The notes beneath the pieces were generated by a model. The model did no database searches. It had not been told where the DNA came from and was given only the letters and a program-made list of their open reading frames with translations. The translations under genes were made by a program, and so were the position numbers. Source: Sitta carolinensis (taxonomy: Eukaryota > Chordata > Aves > Passeriformes > Sittidae). Taken from it: a stretch of 64,000 bases of DNA. This document shows positions 9,166-18,446 of the stretch, one piece after another; position 1 is the stretch's first letter, and each line of letters opens with the position of its first letter. The stretch spans positions 2,526,452 through 2,590,451 of the forward strand of contig CM063294.1 of NCBI GenBank assembly GCA_032173965.1, written 5' to 3'.

Positions 9166-12067
9166 TGTCTACAGCTTGCTTGCAATGAAGGACGAAAATG
9201 CATTTTCGAAAGGGCTCTCATTCCCCTTGTTTGCACTGATTGCTCAGTTTCGGGTTTTTTTTTTGGTTTGGTTTGAGGTTTTGGGGGTTTTTTTCCCTGT
9301 CAGTGTTCTGTCTTCTGGAACAGAATCCAAAACCCCACATACCAGGATATCTAATTAAATAGTGCACCAAATATCACAAACAACCCTAGGGAGTTTCTCG
9401 TTTGGGAACTCAAAACCATCACAGCCCAGCATACCAATCATCCAAGAATGCTGCCAAAACTCCAGGCAAGCACAGCACGCGAGCACCTCTCATACACCTC
9501 ATGTTTTCTCCCAATGTAATCAAGGGTTATTGTCCATGACTCAAGTTCCACCTGCACAGCCAGCAAAAAGGCACAAGTGTGACCCCAGGGCATTGTCACT
9601 GAGAACATCTGCTCTATGCCAAACACATCTACTCCAAGAAAGGCACGAAGGTAATTTCTCACTCTGTCCTTGCTTCCACAGGCTCACCCTGTCGGGTGGC
9701 AGCAGGAATGGAATGAGAACAGGCAGTGGTGCTCCAAACCCAGAGGCATTTCAATCCAGGCAAGAGCCAGTCTATCCAGTATGAGGATACCAGAGCTGAA
9801 CAGGAACCAAGGTACACCTGTCTCTCACACACGGCCTCCTCAGGTACAAGCAACTCACCTGCAGCATCACTGGTGGTGTCTTCCAAAAAAGAAACATTTT
9901 CAGAACAGGAGAATGGAGTTTAAGGGATATGGGCCCCTAATGATAAGAGGAATTGTACAGTATGCTGGACAGAAAAAAATATTTACATTCACCAAGAGCT
10001 TTGAAAAACAGGGACAGGATATCCTTTTGCACTTCTATCACGGGGGAAGCAGGGGGGACACCTGAAAGTTAGTGATACTCCCTCAACAGCTCAGCTCGAG
10101 AGAGAGGAAGAACTTTCCCCAGGACCAATGAATCACTGTCTAAGCATCTGTCACCTGCCAATATTTCACCATCTGCATCTCATCCACTGTTAGACATTGA
10201 TAATGTGAGAGAAGAACAAAGGGTGAGTTCTCAGACAAGAGAAGGAAACAAAGGAACGTGTCCCACTGTACCTGAAATGCCAGGTTTGACAACATCCAGG
10301 ATGCAGGGTCCACTTTTCCCCCCCTAGTAACACCAAGGTCAGACAAATTACCTGGGCAACACCCCGAGGAGGCCGGCACAATTACACAAGTTTCAAAAAG
10401 CTTTTGCATGTCCAACAACATTCCACAACAAAGACAACTAATGAAACACATGTATCGCAGAGACCTTTACAAGCAGTAACATCACATTAAACAACAGAGC
10501 TCAAGGATGTGCAGAACTGCTGAAGTCCTGAGAAGATCCCAGAGGAGCAGTCCTGTGTGTTGGGCTTTTCCTCAATGTTTTCCACTGGCGCCCTCAATCC
10601 TGTGCCATGGGAAATGAGGCCTTTACACCCAAGCAAACATTCTCCATTTAATCCACAATGACACAGACCACCTTCTACTCAGCATCTCCATTCCCCTGAG
10701 GCAACACTCTTCCCCACCCAAAATCCACCTCCCCACTGTACAGGTCCAGGCCCTTCTTGATGCCATTCGAAGAATCACTGCCAAAACATCAAACATCTCT
10801 CAACTCCAGCAACATGTCCCATCTGTACATCACACTCTGCAAGGATCCAGGCCTTGACACCTCTTTGCCCTCCCTCATCATCAAAGAATACGTGAAACTA
10901 TTCAACACTACACAGCCTTCAGCAGCCTCTTCCCACCTGCATGAACTTCACCATGAACACTTGGCTTCTTTTTAGCAATCTCACATAGAAATAGCACAGA
11001 GCTGCCTATTAGAGTTCTTACAGATTCTGTCATCAGAATATGACTGGAATCAGCATACCTGGATTTTATTCAGGAGAACCACACCAAATAACCTAGCACA
11101 AGCACTCAAACAAGACTGACACAGAGAATTTGTACTGCAGAAATCTTGAGCTGGGGTGCTCTGCAGGGTTTGCTGTGTACCTGTACGGCAGTACAAGCCA
11201 GGTGTGACAACAGGACACACCAGCTCTACCAGGTTCAAGTGCACAAAAAGGGGAAATGGAGTGCACAAAGATTGCACTCACCACCACATTACATGCACTG
11301 AGATAAAACCAAAACGCTGACAAGCAAAACACCATAATACATATGGTGTGTATATAATGGTGTACATATATATATATAATATATATACGTTTAATATATA
11401 TATTATACATATACATATAAATATCGATTATATAATATATATATTATATATATACATATATATGGTGTATATATAATGGATTATATTGACTGTGTAGGAG
11501 AAATTGGTTTGGGTTTTGTTGGTAGTCGTTATTCTCAGGATTATTTGTTTGATTTATTTTTATAAAAGATTATTTCTACAGCTTTTGATGTGATGCTGCT
11601 GTTGATACGAATTTTGATACAACCTCAAAAGACTAAACCGTATTTCACATCAGTTCTCAGGCCAGGAAAGTGCATACACAACCCAGGGAAGAGGTGACCA
11701 AGGAAAAGAAAATTCCACTTTCTAACACTTACCCTTGGAGAAAACTCCTCACTCAGAACATAATAATTCTAAGCTGAGTAAAAAACATCCTTGGGAATAG
11801 ATCATAGGAAAAGCTCACCACATCTTCCCGATTCACAATGTCTCTACCACTAGAACCAAATTTGACAGTGTATCCTTCCACTGACTGACTAAATGATAAA
11901 GTCCCAATTTTCACCTTGCATAACATCGTTAGACAGCAGAACCAAAGAGAAGGAAGTCAATCTTCATTAGAAATAACCTAAACACAGGACTGTACAAAAA
12001 TGCTGGGAACTGTAAAAACCACAGCCTGCATGACTTTACACTCGAAACGAGGTCCAGTGCAAACCAG
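9166..12067. other. Intergenic block upstream of unit 2
   Basis: Noncoding sequence mostly unlike the other upstream blocks, although short stretches such as CCATCACAGCCCAGCAT near 9416 recur in them, pointing to old common descent. It holds a G/T-rich low-complexity stretch at about 9248-9298 and an AT microsatellite listed separately. No gene is seen. Confidence 0.65.
11338..11485. repeat. (TA)n-rich microsatellite
   Basis: About 150 bp of imperfect TA/ATATAC repeats with palindromic stretches, found only in the unit 2 upstream block, about 580 bp before the retroviral insertion. Confidence 0.85.
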
Positions 12068-12705
12068 TGTCCTAGAGTGATGTTTGTATCCCCATTTATG
12101 TGTGTTCTGCTATGTTGGATGTTATGTTCTGTGCCTGTGAGACTGGCTCTGAAGGACAAATGTTTTGTTTTGGTTCTGTTATCAGCCTGCTTCCCCCCCA
12201 CGACTGGCGGGACACAGAGACGGGCAGTACATAGTGTGGCTGTTGTTTTTTGCTGCTCTCTTTTCTCCTTGACTCTAGCTCTGGCTGCTGCTTTTGCTCC
12301 TGCTTCGCTTTGCTCTTGCTTTGTTTTTTCTCTTTTTTTTTTTTTTTTCTTGTAACTACTGGGACCTGCTCCGGACTGGCACCTGAGAACACCTTGTGGC
12401 CGGCAGCAGCCATCCCCAGCGCCGGAGGGAGTGACAGCAGGGCGACCACCCCCAAGAGAGACTTGCTGCATTTGTCATCTCTTTTTTCAGAGCTGTGAAA
12501 AAGTGTTGTCATCTGGTATTGTTCATTTTGTGTGTGAGGGGGGGGGGGGGGGGGGGGGGGCTGTGCCTGTTAAATAAACAGGTTCTTTCCACTTCTCTCC
12601 GAGGAATCATTCCCGAACCAGCTGGGGGGAGGGGCCGTGTGGGTTTGCTCTCCGGAGGGATCTCCCTTTGGAGGTTTTCTCCCAGATTTGCCCTAAACTA
12701 GGACA
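12068..12705 (+). repeat. 5' LTR
   Basis: 638 bp, pairing with 17433-18053. It has TGTCCT and AGGACA inverted ends, a polyadenylation signal AATAAA at 12573-12578, a long T-rich run near 12327-12349, and a run of 23 G at 12538-12560 that is only about 9 G in the 3' LTR. Confidence 0.92.
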
Positions 12706-12710
12706 AAATT

Positions 12711-12728
12711 TGGCGCCCAACGCGAGGC
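12711..12728 (+). other. Retroviral primer-binding site, tRNA-Lys-like
   Basis: TGGCGCCCAACGCGAGGC begins 5 nt after the LTR. It resembles the tRNA-Lys(1,2) site, which reads GTGGGGC at its 3' end, with two mismatches. This is where reverse transcription would be primed. Confidence 0.7.
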
Positions 12729-12808
12729 TCAGGAGAGAGTGGAAAAACCTTGTTTTGAGTATATTTTGGTTGTTACTACTTGGTGGTGGTATAAAGCATT
12801 TAATAGTC

Positions 12809-14821
12809 ATGTGCTTTCAATTCATAATGTCTCTTGGGGTGAAGGCTTTTCTGTATTTCTGGTCCCTAGGGTTTTTTGAGATCATAATACTTCTATGGTC
12901 CCTAGGTTTATTTGCTTATCCTCAAATAGTTCTACTATTGTCCCTAATACGTAGTTTTTACAGCAGAGGGGCAGTGACCAGAATAGCCATACTGCTGGGC
13001 TTGGTGGTGGTGATTTGTAAGAAGTTTATAAATCTGCTGGGGGCTGTTCCAGGTATGGATGGTTCATGGCTATGGTTATTTACCCAGATTGTTATAGGAG
13101 GAGTAGGGGATGAGGCTTTTCAGTCTTTGCTTTCCTTCTTCTCCTCTGAGTTTGTCACATCACTGTTTGAGAATATTCAGTTTCCCCTGAATGTTAAAGA
13201 GACTATCTTTCTGGTCTTTAATCTAGTAAGCTTCCATTATACAGTCCGCAGCTTCTCTAGAATGAGGGCTGAGATTTCTAGATGGGCTGATGAGACCCCT
13301 GACCCAGGAGTAGACCCAGGTGTGAAAAATCCTGAGTGGTGTGGGAAATGGGAGGATATGGGCCAAATCCTGAAGTAATTCTCTGACCCTATAGCCTGGG
13401 ACTTTCCCCATGAACAAATTCAGAACCCAGTTGAGGTAGGGAAATACCTGAAAGAGAAGTACCATGATGATCCTAAGGAGAAAAAGATCATTGCAGTGAG
13501 CTGGGCCCTGGCATATGCTTATCGCACACTGCTAGATACTGTAGGACAGCAGACAGAGGAAGGGGGCAGGGAGATAAATCAGCAGTTATCCCGGTCACTC
13601 AGGCTACAGCAAACACCCTGGGCTCAAAGCCAACAGCCAAACCAGATAGTGAGCCTAAGGCAGCAGCTACAGCAGATAAAGCCTCAACCAATGGCTGTTG
13701 CTACTAGCACTAGAAGTGGGAAGTGCACAGACAAGACGGATCGACCAGTGGATGATGATGATGATGATACAGGAGAAAGAACCTCAACACCTCCTGACAT
13801 AAAATCAGGAGTCAAAACAACAGGTACCAGATCAGAAGCCAATATTGAGTCCTTTTCCCTGAAGGACCTTCGTGGCCTACGGAAGGACTACACTCGACGA
13901 CCTGATGAATCCATAATTAGTTGGTTAGTCCGTCTTTGGGATGCTGCAGGTGAGGCTACAATTCTGGATGGCACTGAAGCGAGGCATTTGGGATCCCTGT
14001 CACATGATCCTGTCATCGACCAAGGAATGATGAGGGGGGTTAACCCTCACAGCCTCTGGGCATGGGTCTTGGAAAGTGTAGCACAAAGATACCTCTGTGC
14101 AGACGATCTTTATATGCAGCAAACACAGTGGAAGACCATAGAACAAGGGATACAACGCCTGAGAGAAATGGCAGTGGCAGAGATTATCTTCTCAGATGAC
14201 ATAACAACTAAGAATCCAGACATGGTACCATGCACGTCTGTGATGTGGCGAAAACTGGTACGACTTGGGCCACAAGAATATGCCTCTGCTTTAGCCATAA
14301 TGAAGAGGGATGACAGGGATGAGACTGTGCTGGATATGGCAAAGAAGCTCCGAGCTTACGCAGATGCTGTGCATGGCCCAACACATGCCAGAATTGCAGC
14401 GGTGGAAACACGTCTGCAGAAATTAGAGGACAAGATAGAAGAAAATCATAAGAAGCTCAGAGAGGAGATTAAAGAAGACCTTCTCCAAATCTCAGCAGTA
14501 CAGATCAGAGGCTCTGGTACCCAACGCAGACGTTCCCCATATGGAGAGAGAAAATACACCCCACGAGCTGAGCTGTGGTTCTTCCTGCGTGATTGTGGAG
14601 AAAACATGAGGAGATGGGATGGAAAACCAACTGCTGCTCTGGCTCAACGGGTGCGTGAATTGAAGGAAGATAAGGATCAGAGAGGAAGTTCCACCAAAAG
14701 GAAAGCAGCTCCAGTTGCCCGTAGCCAAACTGCCAGGTATGATGATGATGATGACATGTCCAATCCCCTTGAAGGAACCTCCAAAACATATACCCAAGGA
14801 AAGAAGGATAACCAGGCTTAG
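12809..14821 (+). pseudogene. gag: Retroviral gag-like frame with internal stop
   Basis: One reading frame runs from the ATG at 12809 to a TAG at 14819-14821, broken once by TAA at 13376-13378. The part before the TAA has several hydrophobic stretches (for example IAILLGLVVVICKKFI), which is unusual for a matrix protein. The part after it looks like capsid: SLKDLRGLRKDY, a charged coiled-coil-like helix (ETRLQKLEDKIEENHKKLRE) and two aspartate runs from GAT repeats. No CCHC zinc knuckle is seen. The position after the primer-binding site and before protease supports gag; family membership is not established by sequence alone. Confidence 0.7.
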
Positions 14822-15115
14822 AGGGGCCCTGCCTCTAGCCAGGTAGAGGCTAGGGAAAACCGTGTTTTCTGGACCGTGTGGATTCGTTGGCCTGGCACAT
14901 CGGAACCACGAGAGTATACAGCTTTAGTTGACACTGGTGCGCAGTGCACATTAATCCCATCAAGACATGTGGGGACAGAATCTGTTTCTATTGCTGGTGT
15001 GACAGGGGGATCGCAGGATTTCACTTTGGTGGAAGCTGATGTGAGCTTGACTGGAAATGAGTGGAAGAAACACCCTATTGTGACTGGCCCAGAGGCCCAT
15101 GTATTTTGGGCATAG
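14822..15115 (+). pseudogene. pro: Retroviral aspartic protease
   Basis: In the same frame as gag, directly after the TAG. It contains the retropepsin active-site motif LVDTGAQCTLIP; the enzyme would act as a dimer to cleave the polyprotein. The frame stops at 15113-15115, but homology continues in the frame of the next region from about 15097, so a single-base change separates protease from polymerase here. Confidence 0.82.
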
Positions 15116-16060
15116 ATTATCTTCGAAGTGGGTATTTCAAAGACCCAAAAGGACTCAGGTGGGCATTTGGGATAGCGGCTGTAGTGACAGAGAGCATCCA
15201 GCAACTGAACACTTTGCCTGGACTGTCCGAAAATCCATCTACAGTCGGACTTCTGAAGGGAGAAGAGCAACAGGTACCAATTGCTACTTCCATAGTGCAT
15301 CGTCGACAGTACAGAACAACTCGAGATGCTGTGATTCCCATCCATAAGATGATCCGAGAGCTGGAGAGCCAAGGGGTGGTCAGCAAAACCCACTCACCCT
15401 TCAACAGCCCCATCTGGCCTGTGCGCAAATCTGAAAGAGAATGGAGATTGACGGTGGACTACCGTGCATTGAATGAAGTGACTCCACCGCTGAGTGCTGC
15501 TGTGCCAGACATATTAGAGCTCCAGTACGAGCTGGAGTCCAAGTCAGCGAAGTGGTATGCCACTATTGACATTGCAAATGCATTTTTCTCCATTCCTCTG
15601 GCAGCAGAATGCAGGCCTCAGTTTGCTTTCACGTGGAGGGGAGTGCAGTATACTTGGAATCGACTGCCCCAGGGGTGGAAGCACAGTCCCACCATCTGCC
15701 ATGGACTGATCCAGACTGCACTAGAAAAGGGTGAGGCTCCAGAACATCTACAGTATATTGATGACATCATTGTGTGGGGGAACATGGCAGTAGAAGTGTT
15801 TGAGAAAGGAGAAAAATTATCCAAATCCTCCTGAAAGCTGGTTTCGCCATCAAAAAGAGTAAAGTCAAGGGACCAGCTCGTGAGATTCAGTTCCTAGGAG
15901 TAAAGTGGCAAGATGGACGGCGTCAGATTCCTACGGATGTCATCAATAAGATTACAGCTATGTCTCCACCAACCAATAAGAAGGAGACACAAGCTTTCCT
16001 AGGCGCCATAGGTTTTTGGAGAATGCACATTCCTGAGTACAGTCAGATCGTAAGCCCTCT
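15097..16060 (+). pseudogene. pol: Retroviral reverse transcriptase
   Basis: Recognisable order of motifs: GLLKGEEQQVP, LTVDYRALNE, YATIDIANAFFSIPL, RLPQGWKHSPTICH and the catalytic YIDDIIVWG. The open frame ends with TGA at 15832-15834. The thumb and connection region continues in another frame (QFLGVKWQDG, AFLGAIGFWRMHIPEYSQI) to about 16060, so at least one more frame change occurs near 15820. Confidence 0.88.
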
Positions 16061-16485
16061 TACCTGGTCACCTGCAAGAAGAACGATTTCCACTGGGGCC
16101 CTGAGCAGCAACAAGCTTTTGCCCAGATTAAGCAGGAGATCGCTCATGCAGTGGCCCTTGGCCCAGTCAGGACGGACCAGAGGTGAAGAATGTGCTCTAC
16201 TCTGCAGCCGGGAGCCATGGTCTGTCCTGGAGCCTTTGGCAAAAGGTGCCTGGGGAGACTCGGGGTCGACCATTGGGATTTTGGAGTCGAGGCTACAGGG
16301 GGTCTGAATCCAACTACACTCCAACAGAAAAAGAAGTCTTAGCTGCTTACGAAGGAGTCCAAGCTGCCTCAGAAGTGATTGGTACAGAAGTGCAACTCCT
16401 TCTGGCACCCCGACTACCGGTACTGGGGTGGATGTTTAAAGACAAGGTTCCTTCTACCCACCATGCCACCTATAAGTGGGCTTGA
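16061..16485 (+). pseudogene. pol: Retroviral RNase H region
   Basis: Sequence continues with connection and RNase H features: FHWGPEQQQAF in one frame, then LGFWSRGYRGSESNYTPTEK with the conserved glutamate-bearing TPTEKEVLAAY from 16183 onward in another. It stops at TGA 16483-16485, only a few residues before an integrase zinc-finger remnant. The RNase H C-terminus and the first part of integrase therefore seem to be deleted. Confidence 0.75.
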
Positions 16486-16494
16486 GACCGAGGG

Positions 16495-17257
16495 GTGGAT
16501 TTAACCATAGATAGTATTTCTCAGGTTATCCACGACTGTGAGACGTGTGCTGCCATCAAGCAGGCCAAAAGGGTGAAGCCCCTCTGGTATGGGGGGCGAT
16601 GGTCCAAATACAAGTATGGGGAGGCCTGGCAGGTTGACTACATCACACTGCCCCAAACACGTCAAGGCAAGCGCTACGTTCTCACAATGGTAGAAGCCAC
16701 CACAGGATGGTTGGAGACCACCCAGTGTCTCACGCCACTGCCCGGAACACCATCCTGGGCCTTGAAAAGCAGGTCCTTTGGAGGCATGGTACCCCTGAGA
16801 GAATTGAGTCAGATAATGGGACTCATTTTAAGAACAGTCTTATCAACACCTGGGCTAGGGAACATGGCATCGAGTGGGTGTATCATATTCCCTACCATGC
16901 ACCAGCTGCAGGTAAAGTAGAAAGGTACAACGGATTACTAAAAACCCAGCTGAAGGCCTTGGGTGGGGGATCATTCAAAAATTGGGAGCAGCATCTAGCA
17001 AAGGCCACTTGGTTAGTTAACACTCGGGTTCCACCAACCGAGCAGGTCCTGCCCAGTCTGAGTCCTTGAATACAGCAGACGGAGATAAAGTCCCAGTGGT
17101 GCATGTCAGAGGTTTGTTAGGGAAGACGGTGTGGATCAAGTCTGCCTCGAGTACAGACAAACCCATCAGTGGGGTTGTCTTTGCTCAGGGACCAGGTTGC
17201 ACCTCATGGGTAATGCAAAGAGATGGATCAACACAATGTGTACTCAGGGAGATCTGA
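16495..17257 (+). pseudogene. pol: Retroviral integrase, frameshifted
   Basis: The second half of the zinc finger (CETCAAIKQ) is followed by the catalytic core: first aspartate in WQVDYITLP, second in ESDNGTHF, and the glutamate in AGKVERYNGLLK. The first and second parts are in different frames, with the change near 16730-16760. A C-terminal domain follows in a third open stretch, 17066-17257 (GLLGKTVWIKS). The histidine pair of the zinc finger is missing. No env follows. Confidence 0.85.
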
Positions 17258-17415
17258 TTGTGGGGTGAAGATGATCAATATTTGTTGGAGCTTACTGCCA
17301 TTGTCTGTACATCAAACTATATAGACATGAGATAGAAGAAAATGTGTAAGTGTCGAAGGTCTGAGCAAGTGACAGATGGAAGTTTTAAAATGTATGATGT
17401 GTGGTAGTATAATAT
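17258..17415. other. Short region between integrase and 3' LTR
   Basis: About 160 bp without an open frame or envelope similarity. Confidence 0.7.
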
Positions 17416-17432
17416 GGGGATAAGGGGTGGAA
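17416..17432 (+). other. Polypurine tract
   Basis: GGGGATAAGGGGTGGAA lies directly before the 3' LTR; such tracts prime plus-strand DNA synthesis. One T interrupts the head and another the G run. Confidence 0.7.
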
Positions 17433-18053
17433 TGTCCTAGGGTGATGTTTGTATCCCCATTTATGTGTGTTCTGCTATGTTGGATGTTATGTTCTGTGCC
17501 TGTGAGACTGGCTCTGAAGGACAAATGTTTTGTTTTGGTTCTGTTATCAGCCTGCTTCCCCCCCACGACTGGCGGGACACAGAGACGGGGCAGTACATAG
17601 TGTGGCTGTTGTTTTTTGCTGCTCTCTTTTCTCCTTGACTCTAGCTCTGGCTGCTGCTTTTGCTCCTGCTTCGCTTTGCTCTTGCTTTGTTTTTTCTCTT
17701 TTTTTTCTTTTTTTCTTGTAACTACTGGGACCTGCTCCGGACTGGCACCTGAGAACACCTTGTGGCCGGCAGCAGCCATCCCCAGCGCCGGAGGGAGTGA
17801 CAACAGGGCGACACCCCCAAGAGAGACTCGCTGCATTTGTCATCTCTTTTTTCAGAGCTGTGAAAAAGTGTTGTCATCTGGTATTGTTCATTTTGTGCTG
17901 GGGGGGGGCTGTGCCTGTTAAATAAACAGGTTCTTTCCACTTCTCTCCGAGGAATCATTCCCGAACCAGCTGGGGGGAGGGGCCGTGTGGGTTTGCTCTC
18001 CGGAGGGATCTCCTTTGGAGGTTTTCTCCCAGATTTGCCCTAAAGTAAGGACA
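17433..18053 (+). repeat. 3' LTR
   Basis: 621 bp, pairing with 12068-12705. AATAAA is at 17921-17926. Differences from the 5' LTR are a few substitutions (for example TAGGGTGATG against TAGAGTGATG), single-base indels, and shorter T and G runs. Confidence 0.92.
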
Positions 18054-18446
18054 ACAGTTACCCAGCAGAGAGCATGCACATGTCGTGCCAAGCTGGCACC
18101 TCGGGACACCTCTTATGGCAAGGGACAATGATTTCATTCTGCGGGAGATCTCACAGGGAACAGAAAACCACACCTATGGACAGTACCTGCTGCGGAGTGC
18201 GCTAATGGGTTTACTGCCACTCCAGGACCCTCAGCACCTCAGCCCAAGAGCAAGAACCGGGTGGCTCACCGGCTGATGTAGAGGTGGAATTGAAACCTGA
18301 AGCCCCCGGCAATCAACGACCTCCTATGGGCGCAGAGGAGGAGCCCGGCTCCAAGCAAGAACTGTAAAGGGGGCCGGGAGAGACCGGGCAGAGAGGGGAA
18401 GAGGCACCGGTAGATTAAAAAAGGCGAGCAAAGCATTGCCACTGAC
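18054..18446. other. Intergenic remnant between retrovirus and unit 3
   Basis: Continues the protocadherin intergenic block past the insertion: CTGGCACCTCGGGACACCTC and TGATTTCATTCT match the segment near 5458-5504. The last part follows the unit 3 splice donor and is partly unlike other units. No gene. Confidence 0.65.

Larger units (their letters stand above)
12068..18053 (+). mobile_element. Endogenous retrovirus, two LTRs, no env
   Basis: A 5,986-bp provirus: LTR, primer-binding site, gag, protease, reverse transcriptase, RNase H, integrase, polypurine tract, LTR. Each LTR begins TGTCCT and ends AGGACA. No envelope reading frame lies between integrase and the 3' LTR, a feature known for ERVL-type elements, while the primer-binding site looks lysine-like as in class II. 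Class is therefore left open. Coding regions carry stops and frame changes, so the copy looks defective. The LTRs differ at only a handful of positions plus length changes in homopolymers, suggesting a fairly recent insertion. No clear target-site duplication is seen (AACCAG before, ACAGTT after). The element interrupts the block between exons 2 and 3 and lies antisense to them. Confidence 0.9.

Noticed and set aside
17258..17432. Possible env gene remnant
   Set aside because: Too short, with no open frame or glycoprotein-like feature.
12062..18059. Target-site duplication of the retrovirus
   Set aside because: AACCAG and ACAGTT do not match at 4, 5 or 6 bp. An indel or error could hide one, but it is not supported.
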